Assembly: GCA_024195265.1 (NCBI GenBank)
Contig: JAJLRJ010000010.1
Location: 18,924,193-18,988,192 of the forward strand
Origin: Dendrophyllia cribrosa
Lineage: Eukaryota > Cnidaria > Anthozoa > Scleractinia > Dendrophylliidae
Length of the DNA stretch: 64,000 bases
Direction: 5' to 3'
This document shows, one piece after another, positions 12,421 to 23,530 of the stretch. The notes below the pieces were generated by a model. The model was not told where the DNA came from. It searched no databases and saw only the letters and a program-made list of their open reading frames with translations. The translations under genes were made by a program, and so were the position numbers. Positions within the stretch are counted from its first letter, which is position 1, and every line of letters begins with the position of its first letter.

Positions 12421-12498
12421 CTGAACATCTTCGTTTCTCAGCTCGTCAATAAGTACAGCAATCGGATAAAGCGAATCATCTCCATCGCCAGACGCCAT
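12421..12498 (-). CDS. PPP2R1A: PP2A scaffold subunit A, exon 1 (start codon)
   Basis: The 78-base coding part of exon 1 starts at the ATG at 12496-12498 and encodes 26 residues, [18 protein letters not shown] and on to EDVQ, the conserved N-terminus of the PP2A 65 kDa scaffold subunit. The donor GTATTAAAAC follows at 12420. The protein is a stack of 15 HEAT repeats that bridges the PP2A catalytic C subunit and B-type regulatory subunits in cytoplasm and nucleus. Only the first four coding exons (91 codons) lie here; the family is about 590 residues, so most of the gene is beyond position 1. The promoter must lie in the bases just above 12498. This is the best host landmark in the window. Confidence 0.95.
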
Positions 12499-13758
12499 GT
12501 TGTCAGTCGGAAAACCCTAACTTCGTTGCCGCTCGAGCTCTTGCAAATTACCCGTTAGTGCTTTCGGGTGGAATACTCGCTCCAGAAATTTGCCAAAAAT
12601 GGTACAGGGTGAGACTGGTAACAAGTGTAAGTTACTGTGTTCCCTCTCCCCAGGAGCTCCCATTGTACTAAAGGTCGCGGACTCGCGGGGGATACCTGGC
12701 CATGAATAAATTCATAAGGCAACATTTTGGCAAGGGCATCACTTTAAAAAACGTTATATCATGAACGTTTGAAAGCCGATTTCACTAAAATTTAACAGAG
12801 ATATTGGCGAATAATGGAAGTGCATAAAGATTGTTTTTTATTGAAGGGATCGCGCTTTGCGGCAATGCTGTAAGCCACTAAAGATATTTTTTTCTTAAAA
12901 CGTGGTTTTGTGTCCAAGTTTGCTCCTCGAGAAGAACACAAAGCAAGTTGATTTCACCACTCACTGATCCGTCAAAACGTCTATTGTGTCATACCTGACT
13001 CAGATTTTTTATTTCAACTTTAATTAAAAGTTATTAGCTTTTTAAGGAATAAAATTGTCCATGTTAGAATTTGAAGCCTCATATCTTCCCTTTGAAAGCC
13101 TATTTAAACATTTTGAGTCAGATATGACAATCTATAATACACCTAGTTTACCTCCCTGCAGTTTCAACTCATGAAATTCTTTATCCGCGCTTAATTCTTG
13201 GACACAAAATTGCTTGTTTTTACGCTCCGAAGGCTTCCCGAACAAACACGAATGCAAAAAAATATATTTATGGTAATTTCGCTAATTTTAATCCACCGGC
13301 TATTGTCAACACTTCATGCAGAACAATGCGTTGAATAGTTGAAAAGTAGAAATGAACGAGGTTGTCTCTTTATTGGATGGTAACCTGAATCAAAACGTTT
13401 TACAAAGGACAACCTTAAAGTGGTAATGATTGTAAGAATTGTATTTTATGTAAATCATTCTTTTTTTAAATTGTAAATAAGTAAATTATGTATTTTCACA
13501 TTTTAAGTATTTTTTAGTATTTGTTTAGTTATTAGCTAATTTAGTTAAGTGTCCTTACTTAGTGGGGGACTGCTATATTTTATGACACAGAAATAAAGTT
13601 ATTATCTATTATTAATAAAGGAAAGGAATTGCTTAATGCAGAATTATGAAAAAGAGAAAAAAATATTGGAAAACCGGTTGGGAAACCTGACAAATGAAAA
13701 CACAGAGCCAGTAATATGACTTGAAAACACACCTTCCATGTGGTCATTGAGGTGTGCG
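12499..13758. other. Intergenic region upstream of PP2A-A
   Basis: About 1.26 kb between the PP2A-A start and the stop codon of the next gene. It should hold the PP2A-A 5-prime UTR and promoter, but I cannot place them. A short ATG at about 12599 followed by a GTAAG donor-like site could be the first exon of a divergent plus-strand gene; the evidence is too thin to call. Near 12990 and 13120 there are two short inverted fragments (TGTCATACCTGACTC / GAGTCAGATATGACA) of an old repeat. A poly(A)-signal-like AATAAA lies at about 13591 on the plus strand. Confidence 0.5.
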
Positions 13759-14383
13759 TTATTTTCCTGTAAGGTCTTTATTTTCGCACTCCAATTCCTC
13801 CAACTTCTTCAGAAGTTCACTCCAGATTGGGGTATCCCTCGGTGGGACCTTTGCAACTCCAGCTTCTTCGTTTTCGTTGAGGGAATGCTGACGCTAATAT
13901 AAACAAATACTTGAAAAATTTGTGCAAAGTAACCCAACTAAATGCTCGGTGCAGGCTTACCTTTCGGGCGGAAATGTGGTATTTCTTGCCAGTTATTCTT
14001 TCATCGCTTTCAGCCTGTTTTAAATGCCCTCGACAAATTTTATCGTGAACTGTTGTTGTTGCAGTAATGTTGTCAAATACCGCAACCAAATGCTGTGGGC
14101 AGATGTTCCCCCCAAAGCATTTGTCGTCGCCTGAACGCTTTGGAAAGCAGCAACCAGACTTCCTTTTTTCTTCCTCGTTATGTCTCAGTTTCTCTTCCTC
14201 GTAATGTTTGAGGCACAATAATATATTTCCTTCAAAACGATACTTTTTGCACTCTGTTTCGGAAAGTCGGAAATTTTTCCCCCAACAGGCAACCGCCGTT
14301 TTCTTTGTTTCGCAAAGTTCTCGGTTGCTTAGCACAAAACATTTTACACACGATAATAAGCTTACATAATTCACCCAAGACAA
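13759..14383 (-). CDS. Cysteine-rich protein of unknown function, last two exons
   Basis: Two minus-strand exons join in phase 0: an upstream exon ending at 13961 with a GTAAGCC donor, and a terminal exon 13893-13759 after a TTAG acceptor, ending in TAA. The upstream exon is open from about 14383 and contains several cysteine pairs (SCVKCFVL, KSGCCFP, KCFGGNICPQH, KICRGH) with spacing that suggests metal binding. The terminal exon encodes a short charged helix (ELLKKLEELECENKD). No ATG begins the open stretch, so the true start is probably in a further upstream exon; an AG acceptor-like site lies just above. I do not recognise the family. It may be a host gene or a relic of a transposon-borne gene. 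Confidence 0.5.
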
Positions 14384-14465
14384 AACTACACGCTTTGGTT
14401 TTGTGCCGCGCAGGTTGTAGTTTCGTGACCCTGCTTTGATATTAAAGACAGCTTTAAATGACGCT

Positions 14466-15551
14466 TAAAGCCTGCCGCATACTTGAGGAAAGTGCTGAGC
14501 AAAATTCCTCGCGAGGCAGTTAGCTCAGCTGTTTCCGCAAGTGTGCGCTGGATTTTTGGTGAGTTTTTCGCCTCGCGAGGTCGTGAGGCAAATATCTGAC
14601 GTGTTTGATATTTTTTGCCTCACGAGACAAATTCCTCATCGTGTGCGGGCGCCGCGAGAATCTGGCTGAGCCAAATTAATCGATTAGCCAATAAAATTGC
14701 ATGGCAAGGTCACGTGATTTCAAGCTCGACATTCAAGATGGCGGACGACAGGATGTTAAAACTTCCAGTCGTAGCTCTTCTTATCCGTTTGTTTGTGGTC
14801 CACTCAGAGTATACAAAATGTAATATTACATTTGTATAACTGCAATTGCAGTAATTGATATTGAATCAAAGTTTTAATATCCACTTTTTTAGAATATTCT
14901 TAGGATATATACCTAATTGCAGTAATGTTGTCATAGGAAAATGAAAAATGAAAAAAGCCAAATAGGAATTAATTAGCTTAATCATCATTCACAGCGACAG
15001 GCGGCACGATTAAGCCTGCAGCGGCTATTGTTAATTTAAATTAAGCGTGCAGCGGCTATTGTTATTTGTGTGTCTAATTAATTCCTATTGGCCTTTTTTC
15101 CATTTTCCGTTTTTCCATTTTTCATTTTTCTATGACAACGTTATTGTAATTAGGTGTAATTTAAATTTAGCATTTTATTAGATATTAATACAGTAAACAT
15201 GCAACATACAAGGCTGCATACTGAACTCGACAAGTTTATCCTCTAGGATAATTTCGTTAACCACACTCCTGTCCGCCATCTTGAATGTCGAGCTTGAAAT
15301 CACGTGAGCTCGCGATGCAATTTTATTGGCTAATCGATTAATTTGGCTCAGCCAGATTCTCACGGCGCCCGCACACGATGAGGAATTTGTCTCGTGAGGC
15401 AAAAAATATCAAACACGACAGATATTTGCCTCACGGCCTCGCGAGGCGAAAAACTCACCAAAAATCCAGCGCACACTTGCGGAAACAGCTGAGCTAACTG
15501 CCTCGCGAGGAATTTTGCTCAGCACTTTCCTCAAGTGTGCGGCAGGCTTTA
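14466..15551. mobile_element. 1.1 kb inverted-repeat element (TAAAGCCTGCCGC family)
   Basis: About 285 bases at the left end (from TAAAGCCTGCCGCATACTTG) recur inverted at the right end (to CAAGTGTGCGGCAGGCTTTA). The repeats are rich in CTCGCGAGG and include the phrase AAGATGGCGGAC. A second member of the family is at 21441-41166, massively enlarged by insertions. No target duplication is evident and no coding sequence was found. The right half contains an uninterrupted ACCACACT site at 15260-15267, the target used by the large foldback element elsewhere in the window. Confidence 0.8.
14911..15155. mobile_element. Nested 245 bp MITE
   Basis: ACCTAATTGCAGTAATGTTG at the left end and an imperfect inverse at the right end, with AT-rich arms reading AAAATGAAAAATG, form an inverted-repeat element inside the 14466-15551 element. 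The interior has two copies of the phrase GCAGCGGCTATTGTTA. Non-coding. Confidence 0.65.
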
Positions 15552-16117
15552 CCGCCGGCAGGCGTCGGCTGCCATAAAAAGGCGGGAAAATTGCTGGTTA
15601 TCTTGGGACACAAAACATGGCGAAGAGACAACAACATCAAGTTCATCACAGCGTTTATTAAAGCCAAACCAAGAGAAAATAATTGTCCAATTATAATCTC
15701 TTGGCCAAACTTAATGAGCTTTATACGTTCAAATACAATAAATTGAATATTGACTTGAAATTACAATACTAACTTTCTACTGAACGTAAAAAAATGGAAA
15801 ATAGCCGTGATTAACACCACAAACTGCCTACCGTAGAATATTATCCCGGCGCAAAGAACGAAGGAGCGCCAAGGTTTCGATCAATAAAGACCGGCGCTGA
15901 TATGATTCCATGATTTTGCATTGTTCATCATTCCACGGTATTTAAAAAAAGTCATTTTTTTATATTTTCTTTGCAAGTCATCAAACTTTCTTTTCACGAG
16001 AAGTCATACCTTAGCAAATTCATGTGTGACCTTAGCAAACGGAAAAACCAAAGTCCGTTGAATTCGTGTAGTCGTCTCCAGCTGTCCATGCAGTCAACTG
16101 AACAGGACAATGTCTTA
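15552..16117. other. Intergenic spacer
   Basis: Between two mobile elements. I see no gene, terminal repeats or RNA gene in it. Confidence 0.5.
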
Positions 16118-16451
16118 AGGCCCGTTTACACATGCGATTTTTGATGCGATTTTTGTCGCGCTATCGACTGTAACTTTTATCGCAAGCGTAAACTAGCGGC
16201 GATTTCCTGTGTGATTTGGGTGCGACATTTGCTTTGATTTGCTGTGATTTCCCAAACCTCACCGCCAAGTTGCATCAGGTTTCGAACATGTTCGAAACCT
16301 TTGCGACATCGCGCGACAAATCGCTCCCAAATCGCACTGAAATCGCCGCTAGTTTAAACAGGCGATTTGAAGATGCAACTTGCGCGCGACAAAAATTGCA
16401 CCGAACGTCCGACAAAAATTGCACAAAAAAATCGCCTGTGTAAACGGGCCT
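16118..16451. mobile_element. 334 bp Harbinger-type MITE
   Basis: AGGCCCGTTTACACA at the left and its inverse TGTAAACGGGCCT at the right are flanked by TTA at 16115-16117 and 16452-16454. A TTA duplication is the hallmark of PIF/Harbinger transposition. The interior is rich in GCGATTT/AAATCGC. Its right TTA is also the left target triplet of the autonomous Harbinger element that starts at 16455, so the two are perfectly abutted. Confidence 0.8.
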
Positions 16452-16921
16452 TTAAGGCGGTGTCACACAGTCGAGACCTAAACTCACGATCAGCTCACGA
16501 CCTTCACGATCTAAATTTGTAAAAGATCGCGAAAAGAACGGAGGAAATGTGGCGTCAAAATAAAAAAATACCACAAGGTGAAGTCCAACTCACGTTTGTC
16601 AAGAGCTATACACGAGTTACAAACGAGCTATACACGATCAACAGACGTGCCGTAACAGAGCAATCCACGTTCATTCGCGTCCTACTCGCGATCTGTTGGC
16701 GACCTATCAGTGGGACTGGCGATCAATTAGAGCGGCTCACGAGCGGCTCCCGAGCTGCTCATGCGCAAAAAGAGTGGATCACGTGGTACAACCGTGTACA
16801 GCACGAGTATAAAAAGACCTGTGCCGATTTTGATTATTTTCAGTGTACGACATCTTCAACAGAGCAGCCCTGCGTGAGTTTTTTCCGGAAATTTCTTTTA
16901 TTATTACTTCATTGTTACACC

Positions 16922-19042
16922 ATGCCTCCAAAGGGCAGGAAGCGTAAAGGGAAGGACAGTAAGGTCCCTGCAAAGAAGCCACGGAAGCAGATAACAGATT
17001 GTTCATCATCTTCCAGTGACACAGAGCGGATGAGAGAGACTGGTGTTGATGAGGCCAGTGAGACTGAGGCCATTGTTACTCGGGCCATTGTTAGCCCTCC
17101 CAGATCTACTTCTCCTCCTCCGGATGTTATTGGTGCTCAGACTGCTGGTTCTGGTCCTACTCCATCCACTTCCAATTCTCCACAAGATGTCACACAAAAG
17201 AAGAAGCAGAAGCCAAAAAAGTCGGGCATGCTATCCGACGAACAGGAGGAGTCCATGTTGGAATTTTTACAGGTCAACACATTTCTGTATAATATGAAGT
17301 CCAAGGATTACAAGGACAAGGTCCTCCGTTCGCAGGTGTGGCAGACACAGGCCGACAAAATGGGGTTAGATGGTAATTCGAAAAAAATATTTACAATTTT
17401 CTTTTATGTATACTATGTAATAATAATTCATGTTGTTGTGACATTTTGAAATGTAAGCAATGCCGAGACTTGTCGTAATATAATGTCTATGGTGTTTCAG
17501 TTTCTGTGTTTTCAGTTGGGACCATTATGCTGTGGTATACATCTATCCGGACCAGATATGTCAAGTTGATCAACAAGAAGTCTGGTGATGGTGCGAGGCC
17601 TGAGACTGATTTGACTGATAGGGATAATTGGATCATGGCTAACTTCGGCTTCATCAAAAAGTACATCAGGAAAAGCAAGCAGAAAGTGACAGTCAGTGTA
17701 AGTATTGTGAAATTACTAGTTTTTTTACTGCAAATGACTTTCATTTCAGCTATATATCATATTATTTTCTGATATTACCTCCTGATATTTTTACTTATGT
17801 GTTATGTGCATTGTGTACTTCCAGATGAGGCAAAAGATAGCTGCAAGAGAAGATGGTGGCATACCTCGTGCCGGTGCCGGTGGTGATGCCGACGGAAGCG
17901 ATTCCAACCTGGAGGAGGACATGGCCGATGTTATGATGGTCATCGAGGGGCAAGAACAGACAGTCATCAGGTCCAAACCTACCTCGCCTGTGGTGCCTGG
18001 TTCCACTGTTGCTTCCACCAATGTTCCGTCCTCTGCTGGACCTTTTGGCAAGAAGACCGCAGCTCAGAAGAGGAAGGAAACAGACAAAACTTTCATGACA
18101 CAGATGTCACAGAGGGCAGCAGCAGCAGCTAAATTTCAGTCGCAGATCATGAAATTGACTGCTGAGCCAGAACCCCAGAGACCAATTCAGCCCACATCTG
18201 AGAGAGCTGGCTTCATAACATGGTTTAGCTCTGTGGCAGACAACCTCCATCAGACTCTATGGTCTAGGTTATTATGTAACTTTTAAAGATTATTCTAATT
18301 TTGTTTCATAATAATGTAAACTTTCTAAATTAACTTTATAATTTTTTTAAAAAATTGCAAATGTTATAACTGGGCATTTTTACTTATCTTTCTTTTTGTA
18401 TTCTGTAACTACAGGTTCCGCAGGGAGTCGATTGGAATGCTCCTCCGATTTCAAGAGGAAAACGATACACTCCAGCTGCAGGAGGCAAGCACACCACCAG
18501 AAACACCAACACCAGTCCCAGCCACTCATCAGCAAGCACCTCCTATGCCAGTTTCGACCGTAACTAACCAGCGCCAACAACAACCTCAGCCAACATATCC
18601 CAGCTATTCTCCTGGAGGATGGAATGAGGCACGCAATGAGGGTAATTTGTGTCATTACTTGGGACAGAGTCAGAGCCAATCACATTCTTCCAGGCCTCAT
18701 CATGAGCAAACGGGCTACAGAGCAGAGCTCACCCAGCTGCAACCTCGACCCAGGAGTATGCCCGATCCAGCGAGTATGCAGGCAGCCTATACGGACTTCT
18801 GCTATGGTTCTGGCAACCAACCATCTTGGAATACAAGAGCCCCAGTGTCAACTACTGTTATGTCTCAGCGCCAACCGTCAGGTCCTAGTAGGCAAACTGC
18901 AGATGGCAGCCTTTTCGGACACATGACCACTAGTGACCCATTGGATGCTTACATTGAAGTGACATCACCCAGCGATTTGGGCCAAATCAGTGCCACAGTT
19001 ACCAGGCATGTTTCACCGGATAATAATTATGACTCTCGTTAA
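16922..19042 (+). CDS. Harbinger partner protein with MADF/SANT-like domain, four exons
   Basis: The coding exons are 16922-17372, 17516-17697, 17825-18267 and 18415-19042, all with GT..AG introns and matching phases, giving about 567 residues. Exon 1 encodes a basic, serine-rich N-terminus (MPPKGRKRKGKD) with a KKPRK nuclear-localisation-like cluster, then the start of a trihelix domain (MLSDEQEESMLEFLQ). The domain continues into exon 2 (WYTSIRTRYVKL, WIMANFGFIKKYI), the layout of the MADF/Myb-like DNA-binding protein of PIF/Harbinger elements. Exons 3 and 4 are low-complexity, rich in Q, P and S. In the family this partner binds the element ends and brings the nuclease to them. The short introns (about 120-145 bp) and clean frames suggest a functional gene. 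Upstream of 16922 the frame is open but probably untranslated. Confidence 0.85.
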
Positions 19043-19425
19043 ATCAGTGACATTTATTATATGCAAATTTCTAAATTTCGAGATAATATAAACATTATGG
19101 GATTATGTTAAAAAACTGGATTATTACCTTCATGTGTTACTTTTAAATGTCAATTTTCCTCGAAAATAGCAAACAAATGTACTAATTTTGTTTATTACTT
19201 ATTAAATTTATAATGTGTCTAATTTTGAATTTTGATATGGTGATGGGTTTTCTTCTCATTCTTCTCAAACCGACATTAAACATGAAATGATGTCTACATT
19301 CTCTGTAGAAATTAGACGTCATCCAATAAAATGAACAACATAAAATATGACATGTCACAACCGAAATGACTCAGGTCATTTACTGGTCTAAGAAAAGCAG
19401 TGACACAGTTATATGTTGAGTTTTC

Positions 19426-20721
19426 TCAATGGGTTGGTTTAACCATTCTGTCCTGCCATGGAACTGAGCCAGCTGGTGAATTCAGGTAGTGCTTCAGGTA
19501 CAGCCGCTGCTTCTTAGCCTTCTTGGTGTCACGATTGGGAGCTTGTACATTCACAACATCTTGCATATTACGCCCACGTCTCCATTCACCCGGGATGACT
19601 AATATATTTTGATGATCTTCAACATCCACTGCTCCAGGCTGCAGGGCCGGGTATCGGATCCTCATAAGGTTGTGGAGGCATACACAAGCTTGGACAATAA
19701 TCCTCACTGTCTCTGGATCTTGCTGCATCGTAGACAGTAGGACTTGAAACCTCTGAGCCAGGATGCCAAATGCATTTTCTACAACCCTGCGTCCTCGGGA
19801 AAGGCGGTAGTTGAAGATCCTTTCTTCCATCGTCATACCACGAATACTGAATGGCTTCATCAAATTAGGCCGCAGACCGAAGGCATCATCTCCAAGAAAG
19901 AAGAATGGCATATTTCTGTTGTCACCAGGTAGTGGTGCAGGGTCAGGGAAGCCGATGGTGTGGTTGTCAAGTGCTTCCTTCAACTCAGAATCATTATAGA
20001 TCTGAGCATCTGATGAGGCGCCATCAGGTCCTACATCTATCCACAAGAACTTATAGTCAGCATCCACCAGAGCCATCATCGTGATTGAGAAGAAGCCTTT
20101 ATAATTGTGGTATAGTGAACCAGTGTTGGCAGGGCACTTGCAGGCCACATGCTTGCCATCCAAAGCACCGCAAGCATGTGGGAAATTCCATCTCCTGAGA
20201 AATTCGTCAGCTATGGCACGCCACTCAGCAGCTGTAGTTGGGCACTGGATGACTTCCTCTGCGTATTCGTCAATTATTGCTTGGCAGACTTCTTTGACAA
20301 ATACGGATATGGTGTTCCCAGGTACTCGGAAATCCCACTTCAAGCTGCTGTAGCTGTCACCGGAAGCTAGATGCCGCATTGTCACAGCAAACTTGAGTCC
20401 AGCATCAAGGGCTTTTCTCCACCAAGTGTCTTGTTTGGTGATCCGTGGCCTGATCCTTTCCAGCACTTCATCGTACAGTGCTGGGGGCAGTCTCATGAAG
20501 TTCTGGAATCCTTCCGGGTCTTCTGCTCTGAGCTCATTCATCAGGGTATCATACTGCCCAAACTGCTGTCTTCTTTGCACCCAAGGTTTCACCCAGTGTC
20601 TCCTCCTCTGCCGTCTATTTCTTCTCATATACCACTGCGCTAGCAGAAGGTCTTCTTGTGCTTGCTCAGCATCAAGCATTGCAGCCATCTGGTGGAGAAT
20701 ACGTAGCCTACGAGCATTCAT
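19426..20721 (-). CDS. PIF/Harbinger transposase (DDE nuclease), 431 aa, intact
   Basis: A single uninterrupted frame starts at the ATG at 20719-20721. The N-terminal 60 residues are arginine- and glutamine-rich. The DDE_Tnp_4-type catalytic domain follows, with the motifs CGALDGKH (D188), WIDVGPDGASSDAQIY (D229, D238), FFLGDDAFGL (D278/D279) and RVVENAFGIL (E315), in the order expected for PIF/Harbinger nucleases. The length fits the family. It cuts the DNA at the element ends and inserts at TTA sites. A TATTTATA box-like sequence lies about 50 bases upstream at about 20771-20778. It converges with the partner gene, leaving about 380 bases between the two stop codons. All acidic candidates are present, so catalytic competence is plausible. 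Confidence 0.93.
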   Translation of the reverse strand: MNARRLRILHQMAAMLDAEQAQEDLLLAQWYMRRNRRQRRRHWVKPWVQRRQQFGQYDTLMNELRAEDPEGFQNFMRLPPALYDEVLERIRPRITKQDTWWRKALDAGLKFAVTMRHLASGDSYSSLKWDFRVPGNTISVFVKEVCQAIIDEYAEEVIQCPTTAAEWRAIADEFLRRWNFPHACGALDGKHVACKCPANTGSLYHNYKGFFSITMMALVDADYKFLWIDVGPDGASSDAQIYNDSELKEALDNHTIGFPDPAPLPGDNRNMPFFFLGDDAFGLRPNLMKPFSIRGMTMEERIFNYRLSRGRRVVENAFGILAQRFQVLLSTMQQDPETVRIIVQACVCLHNLMRIRYPALQPGAVDVEDHQNILVIPGEWRRGRNMQDVVNVQAPNRDTKKAKKQRLYLKHYLNSPAGSVPWQDRMVKPTH

Positions 20722-21710
20722 GTTGACTGCTCAACTGATTACGGCTGAATGACTCACGCATACTCAGTAGCCTATTTATACTTAAAGTTACCAGGATGTG
20801 TCGTCGTGGCATCAGTTTATTTTTTGGCCTTGAGGTGTTGAGTACAACGTCAATAGGACGGATAGATCTTCTGTCACTCTTTTACCATCTTGAAAAGGTC
20901 TTAAAGCCATCGGCAGTGAGCCGGAGCAGACTTTAGCCAAACGCATAATAACGTCAGTTGGTCGTCAATACTCGAGATGCAATCGCCAGTCGCACGTTTT
21001 GCTCGTGTATCGCTCTGAAAGCTCTTGAGTGCATCGCAACACTCCCATCGCTCCCGACTATGTCCGACCATTAAGTCTACTTTAAGATGATGTAACGAGC
21101 AACTCCCGACCGTCAAGAGCATTTAAGAGCAGTTGACGACGGTTTGGCGTCCGCTACCCGACGAAGATAGATCGGCTGACTCTCACGATTGTTTTGAGCA
21201 TGGTCAAAATGTTCGTGAGAGTTTGCCGACTTATCACGTCCTTCAAGACACACTGAAGACCACTTAAGTCCTATATCAGAGCCCGTCAAGTGCTCTAAGA
21301 CCTCTCGCGAGGGACTCATGATTTTTGTCACTTTTCGCATCGTCAGGTAATCGTGAAGCAAAATCGCGACTGTGTGACACCCGCATTATACATTCAGGAA
21401 AACACTGTCCGATTGTTGTTTGAATAAGACTCTCAGACTGTAAAGCCTGCCGCACACTTGAGGAAAGTGCTGAGCAAAATTCCTCGCGAGGCAGTTAGCT
21501 CAGCTGTTTCCTCAAGTGTGCGCTGGATTTTTGGTGAGTTTTTCGCCTCGCGAGGTCGTGAGGCAAATATCTGTCGTGTTTGATAACAATTTTTTGCCTC
21601 ACGTGACAAATTCCTCATCGTGTGCGATTAGCCAATAAAATTGCATGGCGAGCTCACGTGATTTCAAGCTCGCATTCAAGATGGCGGACGACGAGATGTT
21701 AAAACTTCTC

Positions 21711-21845
21711 GGGTCATGGCTCGTGTACGACGACTGTATTGTGATGTATTGTGTTAGGTAGTGTTAGGTTGTATTGTATTGTATTAGGATGTATTGTATT
21801 AGGTTTTATGACGTCAGTCAGTTCGTCGTACATGAGCCATGACCC
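21711..21845. mobile_element. 135 bp MITE with 8 bp target duplication AACTTCTC
   Basis: GGGTCATGGCTCGTGTACG begins the element and the inverse, with one mismatch, ends it at 21845. AACTTCTC precedes (21703-21710) and follows it (21846-21853). The inside is a TGTATTG/TTAGG low-complexity tract. An 8 bp duplication fits a hAT-like non-autonomous element. The related copy at 14752 lacks this insertion. Confidence 0.85.
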
Positions 21846-22170
21846 AACTTCTCGCAGCTCTTCTTATCCGTTTCTTTGTGGTCCACTCAGGGTATACAAA
21901 ATGTAATATTACATTTGTATAACTGCAATTGCTGTAATTGATATTGAAACAAATAACAATGAAATATTTGCGTCGACGAAGGAGACGCTTCCTAATCTTG
22001 TCGGCTAGGCCGGCTTGTCTATCTATCTAGGCGGAATGAATCGAGAAAAGTGTCGGTACCAAATCTGCGCCATCTTGAAACGTCACAATAGTATCCAATA
22101 GCATTCCCAGCGCGTGGAAATCAGGCATCATCCTGGGGAGCTTGGGGTTCCGAAATGTCACATGTGAATA

Positions 22171-22885
22171 ATATATTTGTCTTGATTTAGTTTCGGATAT
22201 TTTCCCGATTTTGGAATCGTACGGCTTAATATTTCAATGCCTACTAAAAGTACACAGTGGAAAAATTGGACGAAGGTTCTTCTCTGGACCAAGTAAGTTG
22301 TTGTGTCTCTTTGGAATCAAGCAAGAAGTTATCGGATTTTCTCCGCTACCGTTCTGGTATGTTTTGAATGTTCTATCTTGATTTTGCTGTGGTTCTCTGC
22401 CTGATTTGGGAAGCTTTCACCTAAATACCGACGTCGTTCTTCGCGATGTTCTACGGTACGGTGCAATTCGCTGTAATTCTTAGCAATAATTCACTGACCG
22501 GCCGCGCCAGGCGAACGCAGATTAACTTTACAGTGCTCGAAATTGCGCCTCTATCGCGCGCATTTGCGACTAAAGATTTTGCAGTTTTGTGACTAAAATT
22601 TGTCTAGCTAATAAAGGAATTATATTCAACAATCTTGTGTCTTACTTGCAACTGGTAGTTGTAATTTTGTCCGAAAAAATCCTGCGAAATTCACGTTGAA
22701 TGTTGCGTGACTTAATCGTCGATTTCATGCTCCATTAAACGCGGTGTCCAAGAAGTTTATCACGGGAGCACTTTTTCAAGCTTTCTCAGAAATTTATCAT
22801 TTCCGGTTCCGGTATTAGTACATGTACTGGGGAGTATGATTTCAGAATCGGAGAAATAACCGAAATGAAATCAAGACAAATATAC
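22171..22885. mobile_element. Inverted-repeat element, about 0.7 kb
   Basis: ATATTTGTCTTGATTT near the left end is mirrored by AAATCAAGACAAATAT at the right end; both are followed inward by a GTTTCGG/CCGAAA-type segment. A fragment like CTCGAAATTGCG inside is shared with the CAGGG element at 9328. Boundaries and target duplication are not resolved. No gene. Confidence 0.5.
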
Positions 22886-23036
22886 TATTTATATGTCGGT
22901 AAAATCTGAGACCTTTCGGAGTACACAGCACGGCAGGATTTTGCCCGATCCCACGGCGATATCGTGAATTTGTTTGATGTCGGCCTGACGTTTTTGCCTG
23001 CGTGACATATCTCGCGACATATCCCTTTTACATGCT

Positions 23037-23270
23037 TTTAAAGGGATAGTATCACGAGGTTCCACGCGCGGCACTGTTCACTATTCTTGCACCGGAATTT
23101 TGGACATATCACTGTTAAAAGCGATTTTTTTCTTTCTTTTGGCTATCAAAACGGATTTTTTGATCCAACAAATACCTCCACTTCTCGACGGCCTTTTTGA
23201 ATTTGCGGAATCAAACTTGAAAAGTGGGCCGACGTTTTCAAGTTTCGACCTCGTGATACTATCCCTTTAA
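23037..23270. mobile_element. About 235 bp MITE, TTTAAAGGGATAG termini
   Basis: AAAGGGATAGTATCACGAGG at the left recurs inverted as CCTCGTGATACTATCCCTTT at the right. The target duplication is unclear because the ends run into AT-rich sequence. Non-coding. Confidence 0.65.
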
Positions 23271-23530
23271 ACAGTGGCTGAATTAATTCATGAAACTAAG
23301 GTACTAAGTCAAGACGAGGTGCCACGGGATAAGGAGACGCACTATAATCTATGATTACTACTAGTATTAGATTTTAATACAGTAAACATGCAACATACAA
23401 GGCTGCATAGAACTCGACAAGTTTATCCTCTGGATAACTTCGTTAACCACACTGGTAGTAAGTTCGTGTTCCAGTACACTAAAGTAAAAATCAACAACAA
23501 TATCTTCACTTAAACCATCACCAATCATAA

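Larger units (their letters stand above)
16455..21385. mobile_element. PIF/Harbinger transposon, 4.93 kb, apparently complete
   Basis: The termini share GGTGTCACACAGTCG in inverted orientation (16459-16473 and about 21367-21381) and the element is bracketed by TTA (16452-16454 and 21386-21388), the expected 3 bp target duplication. It contains the two genes of an autonomous PIF/Harbinger element: a DNA-binding partner on the plus strand and a DDE nuclease on the minus strand, converging tail to tail. Many short repeats of CACGA/TCGTG and GAGC lie just inside both ends and could be transposase binding sites. Neither gene shows a frameshift or internal stop, so the copy is young or still capable of transposition. 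Confidence 0.85.
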
